64,000 bases of DNA. It comes from VXNE01 sp965206615 (lineage in GTDB: Bacteria > Pseudomonadota > Gammaproteobacteria > Pseudomonadales > Azotimanducaceae). The position numbers and the translations under genes were made by a program. Of this stretch, positions 41,000 to 49,967 are shown one piece after another; positions within the stretch are counted from its first letter, which is position 1, and every line of letters starts with the position of its first letter. The stretch is from assembly GCA_965206615.1 (NCBI GenBank), contig CBDBKI010000003.1, positions 1 to 64,000 on the forward strand. Direction: 5' to 3'. Below the pieces are notes generated by a model that was given only the letters and a program-made list of their open reading frames with translations, was not told where the DNA came from and made no database searches.

Positions 41000-43645
41000 A
41001 TGGCCGAACGTACCGACGACTGGGAGATTGAGCAGCGCGAGTGGCTCGACGCACTTGGCGGCGTGTTGGACGAACATGGGCCGGAGGACACCAAGGCGCT
41101 GCTGCGGCGCTTGCAGGACGCGGTGTCGCGCCGTGGCATCGTGCTCACCGACGCGGCCCTGAACACCCCCTACCGCAACACCATCCCTCTCTCCGAACAA
41201 CCTGCCTATCCCGGCAGCATCGAGGTCGAGACCCGCATCGAGAACATCCTGCGCTGGAACGCCGTAGCCATGGTGCTGCAGGCGTACGACTCGGGGTCCG
41301 GCGTGGGCGGGCACATCGCCACGTACCTGTCGGCGGCCACGATGATGGAGGTGGGCTTCAACCACGTCTTTCGGGCCTCGGGTCCGGACTACGGCGGGGA
41401 CCAGGTGCACGTGCAGGCGCACACGTCGCCGGGCGTGTATGCCCGAGCCTACCTGGAGGGCCGGCTCAGTCTTGCCCAACTGAAGAACTTCCGCCGCGAG
41501 CGCGCACCCGAGGGCGGCCTGCCGTCCTATCCCCATCCCCGCCGCATGCCGGACTTCTGGCAGATGCCGTGCGCGAGCATGGGGCTCTCGACGCCGAGCG
41601 CCATCTATCAGGCCCGCTTCGCGAAGTACCTGGAGAGCCGCGGCATGAAACCGCGCAACGGCGGCAAGATCTGGAACTTCATCGGCGACGGGGAGTCCGA
41701 CGAGCCGGAAGTGCTCGGCACCATCGACACCGCCGCTCGCGAGCATCTCGACAACCTCGTGGTCGTCGTCAACTGCAACCTGCAGCGCCTCGACGGCCCC
41801 GTGCGTGGCAACGGCAAGATCATCCAGGAACTGGAGCGGGCGTTTCGCGGCGCGGACTGGCACGTCATCAAGGTCATCTGGGGCGGCGGCTGGGACGTGC
41901 TGTTCGAGCGGGACACCAACGGCATCCTGCAGGCGCGCATGGAACAGGCGGTCGATGGCGACTACCAGTTCTACACCGTTTCCCCGGGCGACGTGGTGCG
42001 CGAGCACTGGGTGGAGGACATCCCGGAGCTGCGCGAGTTGATGGACTCGCTCAACGACGAGGAGATCCGCACCATCAAGCGGGGCGGGCACGACCACCAG
42101 AAGGTGTACGCCGCCTTCAAGCAGGCGATGGAGGTGACCGGCAAGCCCTGCGTCGTGCTGCTGAAGACCGTCAAGGGCGACGGCCTCGGGTCCAAGTCCG
42201 AGGGACGCAACACCGTCCACCAGAAGAAGCACCTGTCGGCGGACGAGCGCCGGGAACTCGCGGCGCGGCTGCAGATCCCGTTGTCCGATGAAGCGATCGT
42301 GGCGGCCGAGTTCTACACACCGCCGGACGACAGTGAGGAGATTCGCTACCTCCAGGCGCGGCGTACAGCCCTGGGGGGATATCTGCCGGTCCGGCAGGTG
42401 CGTTGCGAGCGGCTGCAACCGCCGCCGCTCGAGTTTTTCGCCGACATGCTGCGGGGTTCCGGCAAGCGGGAAGTCTCGACCACGATGGCCGTGGTGCGAA
42501 TGCTGCAGAAACTGCTGCGCGACGACGCGATCGCGCGCTACGTGGTCCCCATCGTACCGGACGAGGCGCGGACCTTCGGTATGGACGGCCTGTTCCCGCA
42601 GGCGGGGATCTTCTCGCTGGAGGGCCAGCGCTACCAGCCGGTGGACGCCGGCTCGATCGCCCCCTACCGGGAGGCGGAAGACGGCCAGATCCTGCAGGAA
42701 GGCATCTGCGAGACGGGCGCGATGGCGTCGTTCCTGGCCGCGGGCACCGCGTACGCGAACTACGGCCTGCCCATGATCCCGTTCTACATCTTCTACTCGA
42801 TGTTCGGCTTCCAGCGCGTCGGCGACATGATCTGGGCCTGCGGCGACATGATGTGCAAGGGCTTCCTGCTCGGCGGCACCTCGGGGCGGACGACGCTGAA
42901 CGGCGAGGGCGTACAGCACCAGGACGGCCACTCCCACGTGATGGCGTCCACGGTGCCGAACCTCGTGAGCTATGACCCCGCCTTCGCCTACGAGATCGCG
43001 GTCATCGTGCGCGACGGCATCCGGCGCATGTACGGGGAGTTCGAGGACGTCTTCTATTACGTGACGGTGACCAACCAGAACTACGTGATGCCGCCCATCC
43101 CCGAGGGCGTGGAGGAAGGCATCGTGGCCGGTATGTACTGCTTCCGTCGCGCGGACGGTGCGCAGGTGAACCTCCTGGGTAGCGGCGCGATCATGATGGA
43201 GACGCTCGCGGCAGCGGACATCCTGGCCGAACTGGGGTTCCCCGCCAACGTCTGGAGCGTGACGAGCTACAACGAACTGGCGCGTCAGGGCACGCTCGCG
43301 GAGCGCGAGCAGATGCTGAGCGTCGGCGGCTCGGAGGCCCGTCCCTACGTGGAGGAGCTGCTCCGCGAGGAGGAAGGCGTGTTCGTCGCCGCCTCGGACT
43401 ACATGAAGGCGTTGCCGCTGTCGATCGCACGCTGGCTCCCGGGCGAGTACACCGTGCTTGGAACGGACGGGTTCGGGCTCTCGGAGTCCCGGGAGTCGCT
43501 GCGGGACTACTTCGAGGTCTCGCGCGACTGGATCGCGTTCGCCGCGCTGTCGACCCTCGCTCGCGCCAACCGCGTCAAGGCAAACGCGGCGATGGACTTC
43601 GCGAAGGCGCGGGAACTGGACCTGGCGAAGGTGGCAGCATGCTGA
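41000..43645 (+). CDS. aceE: Pyruvate dehydrogenase E1 component, homodimeric
   Basis: A thiamine diphosphate enzyme that decarboxylates pyruvate and reductively acetylates the E2 lipoyl domain. The 881 residues match the homodimeric AceE type, with the TPP motif GDGESDEPE followed by VVNCNLQRLDGPVRGN, and HQDGHSHVMASTVPN in the C-terminal half. The start at 41000 is the only one that fits. aceF and lpd do not follow; the next gene is on the other strand, so E2 and E3 must be encoded elsewhere. Confidence 0.95.
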   Translation: MAERTDDWEIEQREWLDALGGVLDEHGPEDTKALLRRLQDAVSRRGIVLTDAALNTPYRNTIPLSEQPAYPGSIEVETRIENILRWNAVAMVLQAYDSGSGVGGHIATYLSAATMMEVGFNHVFRASGPDYGGDQVHVQAHTSPGVYARAYLEGRLSLAQLKNFRRERAPEGGLPSYPHPRRMPDFWQMPCASMGLSTPSAIYQARFAKYLESRGMKPRNGGKIWNFIGDGESDEPEVLGTIDTAAREHLDNLVVVVNCNLQRLDGPVRGNGKIIQELERAFRGADWHVIKVIWGGGWDVLFERDTNGILQARMEQAVDGDYQFYTVSPGDVVREHWVEDIPELRELMDSLNDEEIRTIKRGGHDHQKVYAAFKQAMEVTGKPCVVLLKTVKGDGLGSKSEGRNTVHQKKHLSADERRELAARLQIPLSDEAIVAAEFYTPPDDSEEIRYLQARRTALGGYLPVRQVRCERLQPPPLEFFADMLRGSGKREVSTTMAVVRMLQKLLRDDAIARYVVPIVPDEARTFGMDGLFPQAGIFSLEGQRYQPVDAGSIAPYREAEDGQILQEGICETGAMASFLAAGTAYANYGLPMIPFYIFYSMFGFQRVGDMIWACGDMMCKGFLLGGTSGRTTLNGEGVQHQDGHSHVMASTVPNLVSYDPAFAYEIAVIVRDGIRRMYGEFEDVFYYVTVTNQNYVMPPIPEGVEEGIVAGMYCFRRADGAQVNLLGSGAIMMETLAAADILAELGFPANVWSVTSYNELARQGTLAEREQMLSVGGSEARPYVEELLREEEGVFVAASDYMKALPLSIARWLPGEYTVLGTDGFGLSESRESLRDYFEVSRDWIAFAALSTLARANRVKANAAMDFAKARELDLAKVAAC

Positions 43646-43654
43646 TGCGCCGGT

Positions 43655-44668
43655 TCACGCCACGTTTCGATCTTCGGCCTTGAGCCGAGGGACGACTTCG
43701 GAAAACAGCCGTTCCAGACTGTCCCCCATGCGCTCCGCGCGCAGCCCCGGCGGCACGGCCATCGTGACGATGTCGGTGACTCCGAACTCGTCGATGAACG
43801 CGCGGAGCTGCTCGACGCACTCGTCGGCGTTGCCGATGATCCAGGTCTGCGGGATCGGCTCGACGTCGCCAGGACCGAAACCTTCGCCGCTCTCTTCGAA
43901 GAAGCGCCGGTACAGCTCCATTCTGTAGCGTTCCGCGGCACGGATGACGGGCCAGTCCGTGTTGCGGTCGTCCGTCACGAGGATGCTGCGGATGATGCCG
44001 ACGCGGTGGTCGCCGGGCTTCCTGCCGCTATCGGCAAGCGCATCTCGCCAGCGCTCGAAGGTCGTTCGAGGCCCCTGCGGCAGGAAGTTCGTGCCGTAGT
44101 GTGCGGCGCGTAGCGCGCCGGCCTCCGACATGGCGGCAACCCACAGCGGCGGGCCGCCTTCCTGCACATAGCCCGGCGTGACGATGACGTCCTCGAACCG
44201 GTAGCGTTTGCCCGAGTAGCTGAAGCGTTCTCCGGTGAAGCAGCGCTGCAGCACCTCGATGCACTCATTCGTCAGCGACACGCGGTGCGAGACCGGAAAG
44301 CCGAAGCCCCGGAATTCGTGTGGCGCGTAGCCCATGCCGAGGCCCACTTCGACGCGCCCGCCGGAAAGGTTGTCCAGCACTGCCAGATCTTCGGCCAGGC
44401 GGATCGGATGGTTGAACGGCGCGAGGCAGATGTCCGTGCCGAAGCGCACGCGGGAAGTGACCGCGGCCATCGCACCGGCCACCGGGATCCAGCTCGGCAG
44501 GTAGCCGTCCTCGACGAAGTGGTGCTCCGTGAACCAGACCAGATCGGCGCCCAGCCGGTCCAGCCACTGCACCTGCTCCATGATTTCGGCGTACAGCGTG
44601 CGGTGACTGACCCCGGAATCCGGCGGGTTGCGGAAGTCGTAGCAGACGCCTATGCGCAAATCGTTCAT
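43655..44668 (-). CDS. LLM-class flavin-dependent oxidoreductase
   Basis: A luciferase-like monooxygenase of 337 residues, expected to use reduced FMN or F420; the substrate is unknown. Typical segments are DLVWFTEHHFVEDGYLPSW near residue 43, VRFGTDICLAPFNHPIRLAED near residue 73, and GGRVEVGLGMGYAPHEFRGF near residue 102. It is convergent with aceE, nine bases from its stop. The downstream context (SDR, PhyH genes) suggests a catabolic or detoxification role. Confidence 0.85.
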   Translation of the reverse strand: MNDLRIGVCYDFRNPPDSGVSHRTLYAEIMEQVQWLDRLGADLVWFTEHHFVEDGYLPSWIPVAGAMAAVTSRVRFGTDICLAPFNHPIRLAEDLAVLDNLSGGRVEVGLGMGYAPHEFRGFGFPVSHRVSLTNECIEVLQRCFTGERFSYSGKRYRFEDVIVTPGYVQEGGPPLWVAAMSEAGALRAAHYGTNFLPQGPRTTFERWRDALADSGRKPGDHRVGIIRSILVTDDRNTDWPVIRAAERYRMELYRRFFEESGEGFGPGDVEPIPQTWIIGNADECVEQLRAFIDEFGVTDIVTMAVPPGLRAERMGDSLERLFSEVVPRLKAEDRNVA

Positions 44669-44683
44669 GGTGCTGTCCTCCTC

Positions 44684-45145
44684 TCAACCGCCCAAGTCGA
44701 GCCGCGGGTTTCGGGGTCGAGCCAGCGAGCGTTCAAGCCGGCTGATGGCGCTCTGCGGCATCGAGAAATTCTGGCTCGAGGAGTAGAACACGATGCCGGT
44801 CGGCGCCGGGGTGCTCAGACTCAACGTAGGGCACCGCCGGTTTGTCTCCTGGTCTGGAACGATGACAGTGAGTTCCTTGCAGCGAGATTGTGCTTGTCGT
44901 ATCAGCCGAAGAGCCGTTTCGCCGTCCCCGCCAGGCGTAGAGAGGAGGATGTGGAGATCCTCTTCCGGGCTCGCGTCGTAGAGCGCCTCTTCCAGGAGCG
45001 GGATGCTGCGGGAGAAGATCACGTCGCTCATCACCACGAGGCGGCAGTCGTACGCGCTCTGATAGTCGCGAATCATCTGCTGGCGCTCATAGCGCGGAGC
45101 GTTTTGTGCGTCGAAGAGCGGGCTCCGTCCCGCTGAGTAGCTCAT
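44684..45145 (-). pseudogene. Chimeric remnant: serine-dehydrogenase-like protease start fused to an SDR 3' fragment
   Basis: The first 100 or so of 153 residues resemble the ClpP-like SDH proteinase family: YERQQMIRDYQSAYDCRLVV, then LLSTPGGDGETALRLI and ELTVIVPDQ. The family's following catalytic region is missing. Instead the last 50 residues resemble the C-terminus of the SDR encoded at 45538-46422: APTGIVFYSSSQNFSMPQ against APNGVVIHASSGSFSMSQ. DNA at 44750-44815 aligns clearly with 45665-45730. So an invading gene was joined to, or inserted in, an older SDR copy. A functional product is unlikely. Confidence 0.72.
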
Positions 45146-45167
45146 TCCCTGTGCGTCCTCGAATCAG

Positions 45168-45362
45168 CTAAGTCACTGTTAGTTGGCTTGAGAAGGTCAC
45201 GGGTTTGCCTTCTCGCGCCTTGCGGGCCTCCTCGTGGGCTCGTTTCGCGATCTCGATCCTCTCGTGCCAATCGGAGTCGTATTCCGTCGGCCGAGGAGGT
45301 GTCACCGGGGAGTCTCGTCGCCGAGGTTCCGGGGCACTCACCGTTCGTTTATGGCTTGGCAT
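45168..45362 (-). CDS. Small charged hypothetical protein
   Basis: A 64-residue frame rich in charged residues (EYDSDWHERIEIAKRAHEEARKAREG near its end contains a helix). I do not recognise a family, though similar short proteins seem to precede accessory genes. It lies 22 bases upstream of the chimeric protease fragment on the same strand and may belong to the same inserted piece. It may not be expressed. Confidence 0.4.
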   Translation of the reverse strand: MPSHKRTVSAPEPRRRDSPVTPPRPTEYDSDWHERIEIAKRAHEEARKAREGKPVTFSSQLTVT

Positions 45363-45461
45363 ATTCCAGTTCCTTCATTTTCACGCAAACCGAGAAGAAC
45401 TCCGGCGACCTTTGGCCGTTGATGGCCAATACGCTGGAGCCTTGCCCTTGTCAAGCGTGGG

Positions 45462-45491
45462 GCTTGATCGTGCTTGATCGTGCTTGATCGT
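45462..45491. repeat. Three perfect 10-bp tandem repeats
   Basis: GCTTGATCGT is repeated three times without interruption, in the gap between the small hypothetical gene and the SDR stop at 45538. The rest of 45363-45537 has no gene I can support. This is a simple tandem repeat, possibly at the border of the inserted fragment. Confidence 0.85.
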
Positions 45492-45537
45492 GAGTCGTTT
45501 GGCCCGCGATCATGACGCCCCGGGACCCTCAGGTCTC

Positions 45538-46422
45538 TCAGCCGCGTCGTTGCGGCCGGCGACGTTCGCGGGGCTTCGCGGCGGTCATGTCCATCAGCCG
45601 ATCGCGGAGCGGCTCGAGGTCTTCGTAGACGGCGGTTGCGCCCAGGTCGATCGGCTCGTTGACGACGATCTGCGACATCGAGAAGCTGCCGCTCGAGGCG
45701 TGGATCACGACGCCGTTGGGCGCGTCCTCGGAGCACATGAACAGCACCGCGGGGCTCACGAGTTTCGGATGGCGTTCCGGATCCGGCTCGGAGAGGTCCT
45801 CGGAGCGACCGGGCACCGTGTTCGTCATCCGCGTGGCGGCGCCGGGTCCCAACGTGTTCACGCGCACGTTGTGGTTGGCGCCTTCGAGGGCGAGCACGTT
45901 CATGAGCCCGACCATGCCCATCTTCGCGGCGCCGTAGTTGGCCTGGCCGAAGTTGCCGAAGATCCCGGAACCGGAACTCGTGAAGACGATGCGCCCGTAG
46001 TTCTGCGCGTACATCAGCGGCCACGCGGCGTGGGTCACGTAGGCCGTGCCGTTCAGGTGCACGTTCATCACGAGGTCCCACTCGTCGAGGGTCATGTTCT
46101 TGAACGTCTTGTCGCGCAGGATCCCGGCGTTGTTGACGAGGATGTCGATGCGGCCGAATGCGTCGATGGCGGTCTGCACGATCGACTTCGCGCCTGCCCG
46201 GTCCGACACGGACGCCTTGTTGGCGACGGCGGTGCCGCCCAATGCCTCGATTTCGGCAACGACGGCGTCGGCCGCGTCGCCTGCCCCGGTGCCGTCGACG
46301 CTGCCGCCGAGGTCGTTGACCACGACCTTCGCGCCGCGCGTGGCGAACTCGATGGCGTGACACCGTCCGAGCCCGCCGCCCGCGCCGGTCACCACTGCGA
46401 CCTTGCCTTCAAACTCACTCAT
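45538..46422 (-). CDS. Short-chain dehydrogenase/reductase
   Basis: An NAD(P)-dependent SDR of 294 residues: glycine motif VVTGAGGGLGRCHA near residue 10, NDLGGSVDG, the NNAG motif near residue 93, catalytic Ser in VFTSSGSGIFGNFGQ and Tyr-x-x-x-Lys in NYGAAKMGMVG. The NDLGGS segment and overall look match the MFE-2/HSD17B4-like subgroup that handles 3-hydroxyacyl-CoA type substrates. A fragment of a second copy lies at 44690-44815, so there was once a tandem pair. Confidence 0.9.
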   Translation of the reverse strand: MSEFEGKVAVVTGAGGGLGRCHAIEFATRGAKVVVNDLGGSVDGTGAGDAADAVVAEIEALGGTAVANKASVSDRAGAKSIVQTAIDAFGRIDILVNNAGILRDKTFKNMTLDEWDLVMNVHLNGTAYVTHAAWPLMYAQNYGRIVFTSSGSGIFGNFGQANYGAAKMGMVGLMNVLALEGANHNVRVNTLGPGAATRMTNTVPGRSEDLSEPDPERHPKLVSPAVLFMCSEDAPNGVVIHASSGSFSMSQIVVNEPIDLGATAVYEDLEPLRDRLMDMTAAKPRERRRPQRRG

Positions 46423-46560
46423 CGTGGCTGTCCTCTCTGCGTTGAGACGTCTGCATTGAGACGGTCGATCCGCTCGAGGAGGCGAACTCCCGGGGACCGG
46501 TGGGGTGGCGGTTATATCACTGTTTGGGCGGCGTTTTGGAGCGCGGCCCGGGCCATCGCG

Positions 46561-47379
46561 CTACTGCATGATCGCCTGCACCATTCGCTGGACGGCGTCG
46601 CGATGACGCGCCAGCTCGGCGGCGCCGAGATCCTGCTCCGGCGGCAACATCAGATCGAAGTGGTCGAAGCGGTCCTCTCCGGCGACCAACGTGGCCGTCT
46701 CCCGGGGGATATGCGTCTGGCGGACGTGCGTGGCGCAGTAACGCAGCACGAGCCCGATGCGCCGGTCGTCGGTGCGGTTCGGTTCCGAGCCGTGGGCGAG
46801 GCGCACGTGGTGGATCGACATCTCCCCCGTAGCGAGGGGCGCAGGGACGGCGGAGTCTTCGTCGAGGCCGTCGTTGATGCGCTGTCCCCGGGACAGGAGG
46901 TTGTCCTCGTGGTGGGTGTTCTCGTGGCTGTGGAGCGGGCCCCGGTGGCTCCCCGGCAGGAATTTCATCGGCCCCGTTGCGGGTCCCGCGTCGGACAGCG
47001 CGACCCACGCGGTCACGACATCGTGGGGCTCGAGTCCCCAGTACGTGGCGTCCTGGTGCCAGGTGACGAACTTGCCGTCACGGGCTTCCTTGATGAACCA
47101 GTTGAGCGACCAGAGCAGGACGTCGGGACCGAGCACGTCGGTAACGGGTTCGACGATGCGCGGGTCGTGCACCAGGTCCCAGGCCCAGCGAAACAGGAGG
47201 TGCAGGTCCGTGGCGGGTAGCGGCGCGGTCCGACCGTTGCCCCGTGCCCCGTTGGCTTCGAAGTCTTCGAGCGCATGGCGGCATGCGCGGGCTTCGTCCT
47301 CGTCGATGGCCGGCAGCGGCGAGACAAACCCCTGCTCGCGGAAGAGCGCGACCTGCTCGGGGCTGAGGTGATTCGACAT
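46561..47379 (-). CDS. Phytanoyl-CoA dioxygenase (PhyH) family protein
   Basis: A 272-residue Fe(II)/2-oxoglutarate hydroxylase candidate. The triad is WHQDATYWG (H-x-D near residue 112) and the distal His in VRLAHGSEPN near residue 207, with the oxoglutarate Arg in DRRIGLVLRY. FLPGSHRGPLHSHENTHHE is the usual mid segment. It is divergent from the aminotransferase-kinase pair and may act with them (see findings). The substrate is unknown. Confidence 0.87.
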   Translation of the reverse strand: MSNHLSPEQVALFREQGFVSPLPAIDEDEARACRHALEDFEANGARGNGRTAPLPATDLHLLFRWAWDLVHDPRIVEPVTDVLGPDVLLWSLNWFIKEARDGKFVTWHQDATYWGLEPHDVVTAWVALSDAGPATGPMKFLPGSHRGPLHSHENTHHEDNLLSRGQRINDGLDEDSAVPAPLATGEMSIHHVRLAHGSEPNRTDDRRIGLVLRYCATHVRQTHIPRETATLVAGEDRFDHFDLMLPPEQDLGAAELARHRDAVQRMVQAIMQ

Positions 47380-47504
47380 CGCAAGGATCGTTTCGCGGTC
47401 CTGCCGGGTGCGCCATCGTCGCAGAGTGCCGGTTGCCGTGTCCAGACAGGCACGCTGGATACGACGGAAGCCGGGCTCGGCCACCGGTCCTACGGGGGGC
47501 AGGG

Positions 47505-47576
47505 GGGGGGGGCAGGGGACACCCACTGTCCGGGTTTCGGAGGGGGGGCAGGGGACACCCACTGTCCGGGTTTCGG
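47505..47576. repeat. Two 36-bp G-rich tandem repeats in a divergent promoter region
   Basis: A unit containing GGGGGCAGGGGACACCCACT and GTCCGGGTTTCGG occurs twice at a 36-bp period, with GGACACCCAC beginning a partial third. It includes runs of 7-10 G. It lies in the 288-bp gap between the divergent phyH (47379) and aminotransferase (47668) genes, so it could influence both promoters. It is not a CRISPR: there are no spacers. Confidence 0.85.
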
Positions 47577-47667
47577 GGACACCCACGGCCGAAACGCGCG
47601 CCGCCGGGGGCGCCATGCGAAAATCGACGCGGGTCGGAACAGGCTGGTGAAGCAAGGAAAGGCACGC

Positions 47668-48948
47668 ATGGGCATCGATGAACTGAAGGCGCGGCGGCAA
47701 CGCGCGATGGGCGATGGGCCGCTTTTCTACAAGCAGCCGGTGCACCTCGTCCGGGGCGAAGGCGTCTGGCTGTACGACGACCAGGGGCGACGCTACATGG
47801 ACGCGTACAACAACGTCCCGTGCGTCGGCCACTGCCATCCCCGGGTCGTCGACGCGCTGCAGCGCCAGGCCGCCACGCTGAACACCCACAGCCGCTATCT
47901 CAGCGAAGTGGTCGTGGAGTACTCGGAGCGGCTGATGGCGCTGCACGGCGAGCCCCTGTCGGTGCTGCAGATGTGCTGCACCGGGACGGAGGCCGTCGAA
48001 GTGGCGCTGAAGATGGCGCGGCTCGCGACGGGTGGACAGGGAATCATCTGCAGCAACGCGACCTACCACGGTAACAGCACGGAAGTGTTCCGCATGACGG
48101 TCGGACCGTTCGAGCCGGACTTCCGGCGGGTGCCGTTCGCGGAAACGTATCGACCGATACAGGCTGGGGCGTCGGAGTCCGAGCTGTGCGACCTCTACCT
48201 CGCGGAGATCGCGCGCGCCATCGAGGCCTTCGCGGCGGACGGCGTCCCATTGGCCGGCATGCTCTTCTGCTCGATATTCGCCAATGAGGGACTTCCGGAC
48301 GTGCCCCCGGGCTTCATGGCGCGCGCGGCGGCGCTCGTCCGGGACGCCGGCGGCGTGGTGATCTTCGACGAGGTCCAGGCAGGGTTCGGTCGCACCGGAC
48401 GCTGGTGGGGTTACGAGGTGATGGACTGCGTGCCGGACATCGTCGCCATGGGCAAACCCATGGGCGCGGGGCTGCCGCTCTCCGGCGTGGGCGCACGTGC
48501 CGACATCGCCAACACGTTCCACGAGAAGGCGTTCTACTTCAACACCACGGCCGCGACGCCGCTGCAGGCGGCGGTGGGGAGCGCGGTGCTCGACGTCATC
48601 GAGGAACAGCAACTGCTCGCGAACGTGTCCGCGGTCGGCGGCTATCTGAAGAACCGGCTCACGGGGCTCGCGGACCGTTTCGAGTCGGTCGGCGACGTGC
48701 GCGGGCACGGGCTCTTTCTCGGCATCGACTGGGTGAACGACCGGGACACCCGGGCACCGGACCGCCGCGGGGCCGAAGACATCGTCGAGCGGATGAAGGA
48801 GAAGGGCTACCTGATCTCCAATGCCGGGCGCTTCCGGAACGTGCTGAAGATCCGACCGCCGCTCGTCTTCGAGCAGGCGCACGCGGACGAACTGTTCGCC
48901 GCGCTGGTGGAAACGCTGGGGGAAGTGTCCGATGGAAGCGGCCGCTAG
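47668..48948 (+). CDS. Class III PLP-dependent aminotransferase / possible phospho-lyase
   Basis: A fold-type I PLP enzyme of 426 residues. Key parts are AYNNVPCVGHCHPRVVDAL near residue 50, CCTGTEAVEVALKMAR near residue 107, IFDEVQAGFGRTGRW near residue 232, and the PLP lysine in VAMGKPMGAGLPLSG near residue 262. It overlaps by 17 bases an APH-type kinase gene. Such pairs (often fused) resemble ethanolamine- or hydroxylysine-phosphate phospho-lyases with their kinases, so elimination of phosphate from an amino compound is as likely as transamination. The ATG at 47668 has AAGGAAAGG upstream. Confidence 0.87.
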   Translation: MGIDELKARRQRAMGDGPLFYKQPVHLVRGEGVWLYDDQGRRYMDAYNNVPCVGHCHPRVVDALQRQAATLNTHSRYLSEVVVEYSERLMALHGEPLSVLQMCCTGTEAVEVALKMARLATGGQGIICSNATYHGNSTEVFRMTVGPFEPDFRRVPFAETYRPIQAGASESELCDLYLAEIARAIEAFAADGVPLAGMLFCSIFANEGLPDVPPGFMARAAALVRDAGGVVIFDEVQAGFGRTGRWWGYEVMDCVPDIVAMGKPMGAGLPLSGVGARADIANTFHEKAFYFNTTAATPLQAAVGSAVLDVIEEQQLLANVSAVGGYLKNRLTGLADRFESVGDVRGHGLFLGIDWVNDRDTRAPDRRGAEDIVERMKEKGYLISNAGRFRNVLKIRPPLVFEQAHADELFAALVETLGEVSDGSGR

Positions 48949-49945
48949 GAGCGCCAGGGAGGCGGCGCTCACGGCGCTCGCCGGGAGCGCGCTGCGGCAC
49001 TGGGGGCTCGAGGGCGCGCCGCTCGTCCTGCACTCGCAGAGCGAGAACACGGTCTTTCGGGTCGAGGGAGCGGATGGCGCGGCGTACGCCCTGCGCGTGC
49101 ATCGCCCGGGCTACCACGACCTTGGAGAACTCGAGTCGGAACACGTCTGGACCTCGGACCTCGCCGCGGCGGGCATCTCGGTGCCGAATGCGGTCAAGAC
49201 CCTGGATGGCCGCGCCTACGCGACGGTGGCGTTCCCTGGTTCGGACGAGACCCGCCATGTCGGGCTGGTGGAGTGGATTGACGGGACGCCGCTCCACGAG
49301 CTCTTGCAGGAACGGGACGACGACGCCGAACTCGCCAGGTGTCACGCCGAACTCGGAGGCATCATCGCGGACTTCCACGACGCTACGGCGCGGTGGGCGC
49401 CTCCGCCGGGTTTCCGGCGCCATGCCTGGGACGCGGAGGGGCTCGTCGGAGAACGCCCCTTCTGGGGGCGCTTCTGGGAGATCGCCGATGTCCCGGACGC
49501 GGACCGCGCGCGGTTGCTGGCGATCCGGAACGCCGTGCTGGACCGTCTGTCGGAGTTCCCTCGAAGCCCGGATCGCTACGGTATGATCCACGCGGACCTG
49601 AACCTCGGCAACGTGCTGCGGGCCGGAGACCGGCTCGTGGTGATCGACTTCGACGATGCGGGGTTCGGCTGGTACGGATTCGACCTGGCGGTGGCGTTCT
49701 GGCAGCAGATGGACGTCCTGCAGGAACGGCCAAGGTTCGCGGTGGCCCGGGATGCGCTCTTCGCCGAGTACGCCCGGCGGCGACCGGAGAGCGGGGAGGT
49801 GCTCCAGACGGTGCCGCTCTTTCTCCTCACGCGCACCCTGATGCTGCTCAAGTGGATCGAGGATCGTCCGGAGGTGGGGCGCTCTGGCGCGATACCGCTG
49901 TTCGTCCGGATCGCCTTCGGGCAGGCGGAGGAACTGGGGATCTGA
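48932..49945 (+). CDS. APH-family small-molecule kinase
   Basis: A 337-residue aminoglycoside-phosphotransferase-like kinase. The catalytic loop is MIHADLNLGNVL near residue 220 and the metal-binding DFD is VVIDFDDAGFG near residue 238; the N-lobe has SENTVFRVEG and YALRVHRPG. Its start is inside the 3' end of the aminotransferase gene, so the two are co-translated. By analogy with hydroxylysine kinase and its partner phospho-lyase it probably phosphorylates a hydroxylated amino compound. The real substrate is unknown. Confidence 0.85.
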   Translation: MEAAARSAREAALTALAGSALRHWGLEGAPLVLHSQSENTVFRVEGADGAAYALRVHRPGYHDLGELESEHVWTSDLAAAGISVPNAVKTLDGRAYATVAFPGSDETRHVGLVEWIDGTPLHELLQERDDDAELARCHAELGGIIADFHDATARWAPPPGFRRHAWDAEGLVGERPFWGRFWEIADVPDADRARLLAIRNAVLDRLSEFPRSPDRYGMIHADLNLGNVLRAGDRLVVIDFDDAGFGWYGFDLAVAFWQQMDVLQERPRFAVARDALFAEYARRRPESGEVLQTVPLFLLTRTLMLLKWIEDRPEVGRSGAIPLFVRIAFGQAEELGI

Positions 49946-49967
49946 AACTTTGACAGGACGCAAAGGT

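Noticed and set aside
40226..42937. A 903-codon minus-strand frame across dsbA and aceE
   Set aside because: Antisense shadow of dsbA and aceE, with no recognisable domains.
47505..47576. Possible CRISPR or direct-repeat array
   Set aside because: Only two adjacent copies at a 36-bp period with no spacers and no cas genes nearby.
49950..49967. TTG start six codons upstream for the first sulfatase
   Set aside because: The ATG at 49968 gives a cleaner signal peptide; the six added residues are not conserved in the paralogue.
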